The notes beneath the pieces were generated by a model. It did not search any database. It was not told where the DNA came from and saw only the letters and a list, made by a program, of their open reading frames with translations. Below, in pieces: positions 39,654 to 51,590 of a DNA stretch of 64,000 nt. Made by a program: the position numbers and the translations under genes. The stretch covers positions 29,544,016-29,608,015 of the forward strand of contig OY783193.1 of assembly GCA_963678675.1 (NCBI GenBank). The letters are read 5' to 3'. Numbering within the stretch: position 1 is the stretch's first letter; each line of letters starts with the position of its first letter. The stretch is from Xiphydria camelus. Its lineage: Eukaryota > Arthropoda > Insecta > Hymenoptera > Xiphydriidae.

Positions 39654-41880
39654 ATACCGGGTCTCCACGTATGTTGTATACATAGGCCGATATGGTATGT
39701 AGCAATTTGTAGACTCTAGGTTGTCCGCTATTGGTCGGAGACGCAAGGGCGCCGAACGATTGGCTCTGTCGATCGCCGGCAGACGTCAATCGTCGCGACA
39801 GAAGTTCCCTAGGGCGCGGACACCTAGCAGACGAGAAAGTATGGCGGTTGACACATACGTTTGTTTACAAAGTGGAATTTTTCAGAGTAATTGTATTTTT
39901 TTGAAATAAAACGTGGTTTTCAAAGTTAATAAAATATTTCCTTCGCGTTTATTTCGACCCTCGGACGCGCTTATTAATAAAAAGTAAAAATACAGTTAAA
40001 TCGGAGTAATGAAGGAAGAGCGATAAATCTTGGGAGAAATGTAAAATAATTAACGAGTGACGATAAGAGACAAGTGAACCGACGTGGAAAATTACAGTGA
40101 CCAGGCAGTTCTCAGGATTTTTGAGTAGGGTAAGTGTAACGATAAATCGAGAGGAATAACAAAAATGAATTGTTTTGAAGTCATTCAATTTCTTTATACT
40201 TTACAAAGGCAATATAATACAAAAATTATTCGTAGAATTAAAGAAAATGCTGAAGTCTTCATGGAAATCACTTCGACTATGGCCGAAGCAAGACGACCCT
40301 AAATGAATGGATGACGGAAGAGTTCGACAATGTGCGTCAGCCTCCATGGAGAAATGTGCCAAAGACGAAGGACGATTGGTGTGCCGCTCATGAGTTAGAA
40401 ATAAATGAAACGTAAGATATTATTCATACAGAAATAGAATGTATAGGTATTTATTTACCAGTATGACTCACATTACCATCCGCTAACCAACGATATTGAA
40501 TATTTCACCAAGCCACCAGCAAGCAGAACTCACCATTGCTTCATCTTTACAGGAGACGTTCAAAATGATTTCCTTGTTCAGCCGAACAATAATCCAAATG
40601 GTCGTGCAATGCTGAGATCGCGACAACGAGCATCAACTCCCCCGGAGGACACGAAAAGCTGTAACATCAGAAAGACCGTGAAAGGTTAATAAAATTACGT
40701 AAAGCGATACCACGAATTTAAGCAAATCCTTTTCATAACATTTTTTGGAAAACTCACCATTGCTTCATCTTTACAGGAGACATTCAAAATGATTTCCTTG
40801 TTCAGCCGAGCAATAATCCAAATGGTCGTGCAATGCTGAGATAAAGCTTTTCGTGTCCTCCGGGGGAGTTGATGCTCGTTGTCGCGATCTCAGCATTGCA
40901 CGACCATTTGGATTATTGCTCGGCTGAACAAGGAAATTATTTAGAACGTCTCCTGTAAAGATGAAGCAATGGTGAGTTCTGCTTGCTGGTGGCTCTTGCT
41001 GAAATATTCAATATCGTTGGTTAGCGGATGGTAATGTGAGTCATACTGGTAAATAAATACCTATACACTACATTCTATTTCTGTATGAATAATATCTTAC
41101 GTTTCATTTATTTCTAACTCATGAGCGGCACACCAATCGTCCTTCGTCTTTGGCACATTTCTCCATGGAGGCTGACGCACATTGTCGAACTCTTCCGTCA
41201 TCCCTTCGTTTAGGGTCGTCTTGCTTCGGCCATAGTCGAAGTGATTTCCATGAACACTTCATCATTTTCTTTAATTCTACAAATAATTTTTGTATTATAT
41301 TGCCTTTGTTAAGTATAAAGAAATTGAATGACTTCAAAACAATTCATTTTTGTTATTCCTCTCGATTTATCGTTACACTTACCCTACTCAAAAATCCTGA
41401 GAACTGCCTGGTCACTGTAATTTTCCACGTCGGTTCACTTGTCTCTTATCGTCACTCTTTAATTATTTTACATTTCTCCCAAGATTTATCGCCCTTCCTT
41501 CATTACTCCGATTTAACTGTATTTTTACTTTTTATTAATAAGCGCGTCCGAGGGTCGAAATAAACGCGAAGGAAATCGTTTCGCGAATGGAAATATTTTA
41601 TTAACTTTGAAAACCACGTTTTATTTCAAAAAAATACAATTACTCTGAAAAATTCCACTTTGTAAACAAACGTATGTGTCAACTGCCATACTTTCTCGTC
41701 TGCTAGGTGTCTGCGCCCTAGGGAACTTCTGTCGCGACGATTGACGTCTGCCGGCGATCGACAGAGCCAATCGTTCGGCGTCCTTGCGTCTCCGACCAAT
41801 AGCGAAGAACCTAGAGTCTACAAATCGCTACGTACCATATCGTCCTATGTATACAACATACGTGGAGACCCGGTATAACA
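39654..41880. mobile_element. 2.2-kb palindrome with exon-like segments in both arms
   Basis: Arms of about 1 kb match inverted from GGGTCTCCACGTATGTTGTA (39659) to its reverse complement (41860), centred near 40850. The left arm also has an extra direct duplication (40545-40610 recurs at 40760-40840). In the right arm, read on the minus strand, is an open stretch HFDYGRSKTTLNEGMTEEFD then RQPPWRNVPKTKDDWCAAHE, and an acceptor CATCTTTACAG precedes DVQNDFLVQPNNNPNGRAML. I do not recognise this protein. It may be a captured gene fragment or remains of a transposase. The left arm copy has a stop (CCCTAA) and indels. Confidence 0.6.
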
Positions 41881-42637
41881 TTACGCATGATATTTATTAG
41901 AGCAAAACGGATAAATTTTTATTACTTAGAACCTGTTTTCAGACACTGTCCGAAAGAGGATTTCGGCAATTTATTTAAAACCGATTCCCCGGACATTAAT
42001 TTTAACGGTCAAGAAGTAATGAAACTCAAATTTTAATGCAAAAAATGTAAAATTTACATCCATGCTTACCATAAAGAATAACTCACAACAATAAATATCA
42101 AATAACAATAATTTTATTTACTATTGCATTGAGCAGTTTCCACTAAAACTTCTGTAGCCAACCGTTGAAAATACGCCCATGTGTAAAGACGACCATTTTA
42201 AGAATGTTTCGTTTCTATGCCTGTCACCAGAGGACCATGCAAACTCTTGTGGCTCTTGTGTAAAGGCCCCTGTACACGTTGGGTCAATGAGTTGGGATAC
42301 CGTTTACACGTTGGCGTTGCTCATTCTGCATTGGCCATTTAACGAGGATGGACGTGGACACTATCGCAGCCGCGGCCATTTACTTGTCAGCACTTTCTAT
42401 TTTGTATAGGTTTTCTCGTCTGACAATTATTTTATGTGTTTCGAAAAATCTCTGAAACAATATGTTAAAACGTCAGAGGTAAAACAAAATTTTTTAAGAC
42501 AAAAAATGACAAGTCATGTAATATATTAAAACGTCAGACGGAGGTAAGATAAAAAAATGTTCGAAATCAAAATTACAAATTTGAGGGCGTCTGACACCCC
42601 TTTATTAGTGATCTAGCCGTCTGACGATTTACATAGG
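41881..42637. other. AT-rich sequence without a gene
   Basis: Only a GGCCCCTGTACACGTTGGG-like segment (42266-42285) stands out; it recurs as a small palindrome at 43436-43487 (GGCCCTGTACACGTTGGCCC and reverse). Short AAACGTCAGA(G/C)GGAGGTAA repeats lie at 42465-42550. Confidence 0.5.
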
Positions 42638-43065
42638 TACACCCGCGGCCACGGTGTCTGTCGCTGGTAACTTTTTTAAACGTTCTTTTTAAACGTACTA
42701 TCCAATGATTAATAATCCTCATGCTTTCATTAACGAGAGTAGACGCCACCGTAGCTAATGAGCGCATGAGAATTAATTGTTCATTGGTTAGTACGTTTAA
42801 AAATAACGTTTAAAAAAGTCACCAGCGACAGATACCGTGGCCGCGGGTGTACACCCGGGGACACGGTAACTGTCGCTGGTGACTTTTTTTAAACGTTATT
42901 TTTAAACGTACTAACCAATAATTAATAATCCTCATGCTTTCATTAACGAGAGTAGATGCCACCGTAGCTAATGAGCGCATGAGAATTAATTATTCATTGG
43001 TTAGTACGTTTAAAAATAACGTTTAAAAAAAGTCACCAGCGACAGATGCCGTGTCCCTGGGTGTA
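42638..43065. mobile_element. Two tandem CACCCG-family MITEs, divergent subfamily
   Basis: Units 42638-42851 and 42850-43065 share a central TA. Their ends differ (CACCCGCGGCCACGG and CACCCGGGGACACGG) from each other and from the cluster at 4772, while the inner stem (GTCGCTGGTGACTTTTTTT-like) is conserved. Confidence 0.82.
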
Positions 43066-43552
43066 CCTACATCATTTGTGACCTTCAAACAAGTAACATA
43101 CAAATTTTCAGCCCGAGGTACGAATATTTTTTGAGCAAAACTTTTTTCTTTTTTGAGTCATCTGGCGTGTCTTTTGCAGGGATTCTGAGCAACATCCTTG
43201 CAAATGACACTTCCTAATGGTCCCTCCAATCACCTCAAGAAATTCTAGTCAAAGGTATTATCGTAATACCTCCGTGGCCGCCATCTTTTAGTATATGTAT
43301 AACGGCACCTACGAGAGGCCAACGTGTGAACGCTGTTGGCGGACTGCGCCAAGATCCTTTGATGTGTGGACGAAAAACCGACAACACTCGGCTGGCCGGC
43401 CAACGCTGGCCGCCAACGATAAATTTAAGTCAAGTGGCCCTGTACACGTTGGCCCAACGCATTGGTCCAACGTGTACAGGGGCCTTTAGAAACAGACAGT
43501 CTAATGAAAACGTGTGTCTTTGCTTAGAAGGAAAGAGATGGAAATTTAAGCG

Positions 43553-43695
43553 TGGTTCAGATGGGTGCGGAAAGCATGCGGAGTGCGGCATGCGGACGGT
43601 GCGGATTGGCAGGCAGTACGCACGCGGAAGAGCTGATTGGCTAACGTTGTTTCCGCATTCCGCACTCCGCAAGCCTTCCGCACCCATCTGAACCC
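43553..43695. mobile_element. Palindromic MITE, about 143 bp
   Basis: TGGTTCAGATGGGTGCGGAA at the left and its reverse complement with one extra C at the right; the inner stem is GCGGAGTGCGG. Target duplication not resolved. Confidence 0.7.
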
Positions 43696-43721
43696 ACTGG
43701 TTGCGTTCAGCAGATCGAGCA

Positions 43722-44498
43722 TAAAGCGCGATTTATAAACTCTTCCGCTGCCGCTCCCGTTCGCCGTTCCCGTTACCGCTGCCGTCTGAAAGGGTCATTT
43801 ATAAACTTTTCCGCTGCCGCTCCCGTTCCCGTTGCCGCTGCCATGATTCGTACGCTCTGAGGTTATATTGATTTCTGACATTTGTGAGGTTAGCGTTTTA
43901 TAAACATATGCTAGTGATCACGTACCGTTTGTGTGTGTGTGTGTGTGTGATGCGATTAGAAAGCTGCCGTGAAGAAGCTCCTGAATCAAAAAATGGCATC
44001 GGAACCGATCTGAACGACGCCAACACCCGCGGATGACTACGCATGCGCATTCACGCTTGTCCGGTGATTCTATTGGATGAGGAGACCCGCGGGTGTGCTC
44101 ATGCAAAACTCGCAATTTTACTATGGTGCATTTGATCGCGGACATACGGTACTGTCGTTTGTTTGCTGTAGATAAGTTTATTTAGCTACAGAATATTATA
44201 AATGTAATGTAAATGTAATAAGAAAGCATTTTAACCCTCCGTTAGTCGGGTGGGTTGAATCCGACTAACGGAGGGTTAAGGGTCACGTGACGCAGTTGTG
44301 ATTGCTGCAGTTTGGGAACGCGAACGGGAACGGCGAGAAGTTGAAACTTGGCCAAGTCTGAACGGGAGCGGCGAACGGCGAACGGGAGCGGTAGCGGAAA
44401 TTTATAAATGCGACTTAGGATTCCCTATGTCTTAACTTTGAACGGGAACGGGAACGGCGGACGGGAGCGGCAGCGGAAAAGTTTATAAATCACGCTTA
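43722..44498. mobile_element. TIR element with GGGAACGG-rich ends
   Basis: AAAGCGCGATTTATAAACTC at the left and GTTTATAAATCACGCTT at the right are inverted. Both ends contain repeats of CCGCTGCCGCTCCCGTTC in mirrored orientation. Inside are a GT microsatellite (43930-43949) and a perfect hairpin AACCCTCCGTTAGTCGG (44231-44279). No coding sequence; superfamily not assigned. Confidence 0.65.
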
Positions 44499-45449
44499 AA
44501 CCGCTACCGCCCAGTACGCTCAGAAGTAGCGCTCTCTGTTCTGCTGACAACAAGTTTCGGCCGTGGCCTAGGATACATTTAGGCACGTGGCGCGGTGGAC
44601 TTAAAGTAGTATGGTCACTCTCCAAAGTGATCGTTGAGTGTCCGTAAAAAAAGTCATCAAAAAACTATGATTTATAATTGAAAATTCTCTTTGTGAATTA
44701 TAAAATTTATGACCATAAGAATTAGTCGATTATTTTGATTATTTTTCACTTATTATTCAAATAATGTGCCTCCTTTGACTAGCGTCTTTTTATGTGTGGC
44801 AACGCATATTATCAATGGGCTCGTGGCCCAGTAGAGAAAACCACGATACACTCAAACGTTTGAGTGTGTCGTGGGGAAAACGAGATCTGAAATGCACGCT
44901 TGAACCCACTCCACTGACGCGACGCTGCCGCATCTACTCGACGCGCTATTTCCGAACATCGAGAAGCAGAAATTAGTTATAACTAAAGTATCAAACGGTC
45001 AATAATTTTCATCAATGGGTGTACATTTTTGTTTTTTTTTTCCGTTTTTTGGTATATTTTTTATATTTTAATCTTGGATTTTACATACAAACCCAGAGAA
45101 ATGTGTCTTGCCCATAAGACTCTGGGTTATTTTCTACTCGGTAATTAATTTTTATCAGACATACTAAACGGTCAATCTACCCCAAAAGGCACCAGGAGGT
45201 TTCTATTGATATTAGCTCGCATACATAATTATTTCATATTTAAATCTTGGAAATCGATTCATGACCATACTACTTTAAACGATCGACCTGTCGTACTGAA
45301 ATTTGGCTTTATAAAATTGTTTAGGAACAATCAATTTGAGAGTCAGATTCGTTTTCAGCGCACATAAATCTATAAGAATCACCTAGTCTGGTTCGAGTAA
45401 CAAAATCACTATTGTCCAGTGTTATCTCTGGTTACAAAATGTTGTGTTT
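44499..45449. other. Sequence without a recognised gene
   Basis: AT-rich. A small hairpin at 44849-44883 (CGATACACTCAAACG and reverse complement) is the only structure I see. Confidence 0.4.
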
Positions 45450-45611
45450 ATATCAATACCTCAGAGCTAAACAGTATTAACACAATTTTTTTTCAAAAGC
45501 CGTATTATTTCCTCATTCTGCTATTTTACATTGAAAATAGCAAAATGAAGAAATAATACGGGTTTCGAAAAAAATGGAGTTAATACTGTTTAGCTCTGAG
45601 GTACTGATATG
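45450..45611. mobile_element. Palindromic MITE, about 160 bp
   Basis: TACCTCAGAGCTAAACAGTA pairs with the right end; inner stem CCGTATTATTTC with loop near 45525. No coding capacity. Confidence 0.75.
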
Positions 45612-46380
45612 GTAACAGATTGTTTTACGATTGGCGGTGGCAAGAAAATGTAATTTTGTTCGTAATAATACATAAAATATAAGATGTTCCGTCGCACGAC
45701 AGACGGAATTCGACACATCGGTTCACACCGCTCGACATCATTCATAAAATGCGCCAAAACTTTTTCCGATGGAAGTGAGCGGGAGCGCTGGAGCGTAACT
45801 TTTCTTCGCTACAAAACATGGCGACCGCTACCACTTACGCTCACTTGGAGCGCTAGGTAGCATGCGCGTTCGGCAGATTTTTGCTGAGCCGCTCCACAAC
45901 TGTTGCGGAGCGGTATGATCTGCTGAATGCACCCACTGTTACTATTTGAAAGGATTTTGTTGTATAATGTCCGACAACAGGTAGTATCCGACTCAGCCCC
46001 CTGTTACTCGCCTAAATTTCTGTCCCCGCTATAGGGAAGCTGCACGAACCGGCGAACAGTGCCCCCTAGTGATCGCTGCTGGAATATAGTTGGTATAAAC
46101 AAAACGTGTCAGTAAATTTTTTTAAGACGGTGTTTTCTTCGTGTAATGTATTTTTTGAAGTATTTTGTGCATTTGTTTCCAAAAATGGACAAAGTTATTC
46201 GCTGTGGGTTTGAAAAAATTTATTTCAATAATAACAGACCATCAGAAATGCTAAAAGGAGAGAAGTTATGTGAAGCAAAACACGTGATAAATGTTCAGAA
46301 AATAGAACACCATGGACTGTTTTTTATAACTAGACATGTTATAAGAAATGTCTATCAATTTACCCCCTTATTAAATTTAC

Positions 46381-47207
46381 CCCCTTTATAAAGTTATTTC
46401 CATCTAAGGAACTTTCAAACACAAAATATTCTTTATTTGTTTCGTAAGAGTCAAAACAACACTGTGTTTCAACACTACTTTTTGTATTGACGGGATGGAT
46501 TATTCTTTCAACCTCTTCATCTTCATTGTCAGCTTGTATCACCTGCGTAATTTTAGGGCTGAAAACAGTTTCAGAAGTGCGGTCGATCCTTTTCATATAT
46601 CTTTCAAAACGAGAAATAGCCTGCGTCTCCGCTTCTGTTGAAATTTGGGACCGTGTCGCAGAGAATATAGTTGGAATATACTCAGGATGAGATTGCATGG
46701 TACTTCGTTAGCCTCCGACAAAATGTGCACTACATATTTTTTAATATTTTGTTGGTACCCATAGAGTTCGTTCTAACGAACACGAGAACTCGTTCTGAAC
46801 TCGACGGAGTGTGCGCAGTCTGATTTTTGGGACGGCTAGATCAGACTACGCACACTCCGTCGAGTTCAGAACCAGTTCTCGTGTTAGTTGGAACGAACCT
46901 AAAGAACCATCCTCACTGAAATATTGCAATGATAATAATTTTGTTCTCAACGACTACTAACCTAAACTTACTTTTTTCGGTTAACAGCTTTTATCCACTG
47001 CTGTCGCCTTCCCACAATGATAATTTTGTTCTCAACGACTACTAAACTTACTTACTTTTTTCGGTTAACAGCTTTTATCCACTGCTGTCGCCTTCCCATT
47101 TCGTAGGATTTACCCGGAAATGAGTAAAACTTAATATTACTGTTTTCGCAAGAATTTTCAGCATTTTTGCAATTAGTAACACAACAGTTTCGATCCGATT
47201 TAGGCAT
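46381..47207 (-). pseudogene. THAP-domain protein remnant
   Basis: THAP is a C2CH zinc finger that binds DNA, found in P-element transposases and host proteins. Exon 1 (47207-47056) encodes MPKSDRNCCVTNCKNAENSC, then IKFYSFPGKSYEMGRRQQWI and KAVNRKK before a GTAAGT donor. The next part (about 46755-46381) gives KICSAHFVGG with the C-x2-H, then a stop where a lysine is expected, and SHPEYIPTIFSATRSQ. The intron is enlarged by a tandem duplication of the exon 1 end (46929-47099) and by a small palindrome (46765-46899). Catalytic regions are absent. Confidence 0.7.
46765..46899. repeat. Small palindrome in the THAP intron
   Basis: GTTCGTTCTAACGAACACGA pairs with its right counterpart; the inner stem CTCGACGGAGTGTGCGCAGT is shared with the arms of the 1172-4771 element (about 1885-1915 and 4040-4060). 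Confidence 0.7.
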
Positions 47208-47327
47208 GATTCACTTTAAAATCACTATTAAACTCTGATATAACTTAACACTATCACGAATTGTTTATACCAAGAATATGCAGAGAATCTCCACCGATGG
47301 CGCCACTAATCAAGGTGCAGCTTCCCT

Positions 47328-48028
47328 GTTGTGTCCTCCGCAGCGCGGCGCCAGCAGTAACGTGATGTTACCCCCTCCATGTCCTCCGCACATGGCACGG
47401 CATCGTTAACAAAATAAATTTAAAAAAATGATGTTATATTTAAACATAAAAAAATATACCGAATATACACAATCCACGGAATTATGTTCGAAGTGTTCGA
47501 ATAACACTACACGACCGTTATTATAATGATCTATTAACATCACGTGTAAGTGGCGCCACGCAGCGGAATTGTTTCCAGCGGCTTCAATAGTGGGGACAAA
47601 ATTTATATAAGGCGCATTGGTGTAGTTTCATAGGGCTGGTCCGGCTAACTGGTGCTTTCACCCTACTCTCGGTCGGAGGGTCGGTCGGACGGTCGGGCGG
47701 TTTTATTAATTCGATAATCTCGACCGAGATTATTGATGGAAAAACATTTCGTGGCTTAGTGATACGAGACAGTGTTAGCGTGTGCCATTCGACTTACCAG
47801 GCAACTCTAGCGTACCAGCATTATTAGAGTAGTGGTCGATAATTTGATGAAATAACAAGTGGAGAAACACAGTGGTCATCCCATCAAAATGTTGGGAAAC
47901 ATCGGGCCAACTTATCTGTGGCGTATTAGGAGGTGTCCCATTGTTGTAGAAGCTGCATTAAAAGAAAAGTATTAATTACTTATTCGAGTCGACAGATTTG
48001 ATCAGCATATTTATAAATTTCGCAGTAT
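47328..48028. other. Intergenic sequence, possible promoter
   Basis: A TTTATATAAGG box at 47601-47611 is followed by GC-rich GGTCGG repeats (47660-47700). A 28-codon frame (ATG 47889) has no similarity I recognise. No gene can be supported. Confidence 0.35.
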
Positions 48029-48029
48029 T

Positions 48030-50297
48030 TACTGTTTAATCATTTTTGTTATTATGTTGTTCAGAAAAAGAGGTTGCTCGTAAAAGAGCTGCATATGTAA
48101 TCGAGTTAGCCAAAAGAACTTCAGTGACTTTTGATCTACATCAAGTTTTTCTTCCATCTTGTTCCACACGACTTTCGGAATTTTTGCGTATTTTAATTGT
48201 CTTACATCCGTGTTGTGTGTCAATTGCATCAACCCTAGGCAACGTCCATTCATCTTCCTTAATACTTTTTACATCTTTTCTCTTCATTAATCTTTGATAT
48301 CTCTCCAATATCGATTTAGATCTTCTACGCAATACTTTGGATATTTCGCAACGCCTTGGATTATAAATTGATTAATCCTGCATGTATGTCATTATCATCG
48401 AGTCTTCCTGTTTTGTGTACCTAAAAAATATGATTCTTACATAATTGCAGTAAAGAGAGTAACTCCCAGAGTGTGTGTTATACCCTGATATAATACAACG
48501 TGCACGAATCTTTTAACTAGATCTGACTGTACCGACAACGTTTGTGGGAGGAATAGAGAGTTCTAAATCTGTTATATATATAGAGTAGGATAATCGCAAT
48601 GACAGTCCTTTTCCCAAAAACTGAACGAATTTGTGTCTTTCTTCCATGGATGGTATAAAATACTTCCCATATTACTATCCCTCGTACTTAAAAACGGTTT
48701 AGCAAACTTGCAATCCCAATCATGTACCTTCAATGCGTCAAAGATGAGGAAAAATAATATAATTGTATCATGGAAATAAAAAATGCTACTACATTTAATT
48801 AGCATAGAAATTCCACATTATGTATAAAGCGTAACGTTACATACAGCGCAAAAGGTTTTCCAATTTTTAATGATCTTGTTGTCTTCATCGCGAGTGAAAG
48901 GACCAGACTTGACAGGTCCATATTTCTTAATAATTGCCTTTCGTGTTTCTACGGACATGCGACGAAAACGACTTAAAATTTTGTGCTTGTGCAATGGTGG
49001 CACCTCGTGCTTCAGTAAGATTTCGTAATCTCTGTAAAATATTAAGTATGAATTTTCTAATAACGTTTATATATCTTTTTTATAATACGATTAAAGAAAC
49101 AATGTATGTACTAACATCTCTTATCTCTTTGGAAAACACTTCTTTCTTTTGAGCTAAAGCTAACGCTTTCGCGATGTTTTTAGCGTCGCATGATATATCT
49201 TCACTCAGACTGTCATCATCGGACTCACTTTTGGTTTTCCTGGGCCTTTTCACGCGCGGATTAGATTTTTCTGTACATTTACGTTTTTTCGTACAATTAT
49301 CTTTCTTCTTCACGTCGAGTTCTTCGCAGTAGTCACGATTTTCATTTTGCGATTGCTCGCCTATGGACTTCTGTTCACTCTAATCCTCATTTTCGATTTG
49401 AGTGACGTTATTGAATATACTCAGAGATATATCAGTATCTGTAAGATCTATTAAATCGTCCAGGTTGTGCAACATGTCAATTGCTTCAAATTCATTCACA
49501 CTAGATGGACTCGATAAATCAATCATTTCTCCCAAAAGCGAACTGTCTTTATCCCGACTAAGACTGCACGAGCGCCGACTTTCGTTAACGTTTTCTTCTT
49601 GATTTCGTCGAATCTCGTCTTTAAAGCGACGATCTTTAAGATTTGGCGGAACATCCCGTACGTCCGATTTTAATGACGTGGATGCCTTCAGCAATCTCGG
49701 ACTTTTTCGTCTCACTTCAGAAAGAGGCGATTGAACAATTTCTCTCATATGGTCAGTGGTATTAATCTTTTCCTGAGGACTTTGAATTAGTTTACATGGG
49801 CTGAAAAACCTGCTCGTCCAATTGCTACATATTTTAGGTATTGCATTTGAAACATCAGTGGATGCATCATTTTTTGTTTTAGGCCGTGGACTTCCCTTTG
49901 TCACAGTGCATGTACTTTTTTCAGGTGTCTTATTTGAAGTTATAGTTAAAGCATCCCTGGATGGATAGCTGCTTCTACTAGGAGATAGGCTTTCTCTAGC
50001 CTTCCTTGGTGTTTCTTCTCTCGCATTATTCAAACATTTAGACTTTACAAAAGTTTTCAATTTTGGATCATATGTAATTATAAACGAATTATTTGACAAA
50101 CTAGATTCATTTTTGTTACTCAACGTCTCCAGTGTTGGAGTAACTTTATATTTGACTTGCCTCCTAGTACTACTTTTTTTAAAATCCTCTGCCATATTAA
50201 AATGACCGTTAAGTTTTGAGGGCCTAATTACATCAATGATTGGCAGAATTATTGGACCTTTAAGTTCACCGCCTATTTTTGTATGATTTTTCCACTA
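48030..50297 (-). pseudogene. Myb-like DNA-binding protein gene resembling TTF1 (broken)
   Basis: A multi-exon gene on the minus strand. The large exon (50297-about 49125, acceptor TTTCTGTAG) encodes a Ser/Lys-rich, likely disordered N-terminus (ILPIIDVIRPSKLNGHFN, then EDFKKSSTRRQVKYKVTP), an acidic DLIDLTDTDISL motif resembling a SUMO-interacting sequence, and a basic stretch VKRPRKTKSESDDD. The next exon (about 49040-48845) holds KSGPFTRDEDNKIIKNWKTF, matching the Myb-like repeat of transcription termination factor 1-type proteins, continued by HDWDCKFAKPFLSTRD (48740-48690). The last part reads PKVVWNKMEEKLDVDQKSLK. TAG at 49378-49380 interrupts the large exon, one splice phase does not fit, and the 48140-48420 part needs frame changes. 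Alternatively a few of these are sequence errors and the gene is live. Confidence 0.5.
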
Positions 50298-50514
50298 CAG
50301 AAATTATTGCTCCGATTTGTAAATCCTCTGAAAATATAATTGTAGATTATAAACTATTTTCCTTCTTTACTTTCATTAAAAACATGGTATCTTTAAGGCA
50401 AATCTCTTGAATAATATGTAAGTATTAATTCTTTTAAGATCAGAAATTCGTACTATATATTGAAGGATAAATCAAAAGGATAAATTGTGCCTCAATTTTA
50501 AAGGGGCATGATGA

Positions 50515-50690
50515 AATTAATTATTAAAAAGTAATTATTATTTTGAATTTATTCGGCATTGATGACGTCATATAGAGGATAATCGCAGTTTCTATCGTTT
50601 TTATAAATATTATCTTCATGAGCCTTGATATAACGTCATCAATGCTGAATAAATTAAAAATATTAATTACATTTTAATAATTAATTTCTT
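50515..50690. mobile_element. Imperfect AT-rich palindrome
   Basis: TTTATTCGGCATTGATGACG at the left and CGTCATCAATGCTGAATAAA at the right, with AATTAATTATTAAAA-like outer arms. About 175 bp. Confidence 0.6.
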
Positions 50691-50732
50691 TGTAAACTCT
50701 TAACTGATTTCAACAAACTCAATTGCATTATG

Positions 50733-51493
50733 TGTCACGTCTTCGATAGTGACATACGACTAACAATTATCCCGTGGGTGGAAGGGGAAGGGATTATTAA
50801 CGCTAACGAATGCCTAGCTAACGCGAAGGGGACTTTGTTCCCTTTTGCGATCGAGAATTCACACGAACAAAAAAAAACGGAGAAAAAGATTAATGAACTC
50901 CACCTACCTTTTTGCTCCGGAGTTCGCTCCTTTTGCTTCGGGTCTTTCTGCTCTGCTCTCGCTCTGCTCTGCTCGGTCTGATCCTTTCGATGAGGGGAAA
51001 GGGGCGTCTCAGACACTTCAACAAACCTTAACTTTTCTCGTGGTCTTTATTGATCACCTGAACTCCGAACTCGAACGAACGTGGTTTTGTTGAAAAAGGA
51101 GAAATTCTGTCTGTCGTGGTGTCCGGGATTCCCTTTTTATGTCTGGTTAGGCTTCGCTCTGGGTGGGGATATATCCTGATGTTGAAGAAGGAAGGAGAAG
51201 GGATGCGTTGAATCATGGAGCTTCTTCCTGTCAGCGGCTCATCGATGGTCTCTTGGCGTCTTGTTTTTCGCTGGTGCAATTCCTTTAATGCCTCGCGGAT
51301 TACACGTGTAGGTTTTCGCGCCTTCGCCTTGCGCGAGGGTTCGTGTTACTCGCGGTGCAGTTTTGGCTCGGTGCGGAGTCGGCGTTCCGGTCTTCGCAGC
51401 GGCCTTGCTCGTCGCTATTCGATTTCCCTTATTCTATCGCTTTGTTCGCCACTGCGTTTTATTCCATGAAAACGGCTACGTTAGGACGTTACA
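50733..51493 (-). mobile_element. Solo LTR, 761 bp, TATG target duplication
   Basis: TGTCACGTC...AGGACGTTACA flanked by TATG (50729-50732 and 51494-51497). Same family as 37782-38536, divergent in the left half. It lies upstream of the TTF1-like pseudogene start. Confidence 0.85.
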
Positions 51494-51540
51494 TATGTCT
51501 GTAATTTTTTGAGCGTAGACATGTGCAAAGTGAACAACTT

Positions 51541-51557
51541 GGGGGGGGGGGGGGGGG
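51541..51557. repeat. Homopolymer G run
   Basis: Seventeen consecutive G. Confidence 0.95.
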
Positions 51558-51590
51558 TAAGGTTTATTCGTAAATATTTTCATAAATCTA

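Larger units (their letters stand above)
46033..47327. mobile_element. Non-autonomous THAP-type DNA transposon, 1.3 kb
   Basis: AGGGAAGCTGCAC at the left and its reverse complement at the right, with looser inverted similarity for about 75 bp inwards (TTGGTATAAACAA at both). It holds a THAP-domain gene remnant on the minus strand and, on the plus strand from ATG 46183, a 60-residue frame (MDKVIRCGFEKIYFNNNRPS) I cannot identify. An 8-bp duplication, expected for P-like elements, was not found, so the superfamily is tentative. Confidence 0.5.

Noticed and set aside
41150..41563. 137-codon plus-strand ORF in the large palindrome
   Set aside because: It reads antisense to the better-supported exon-like frame and is mirrored in the other arm (39949-40188).
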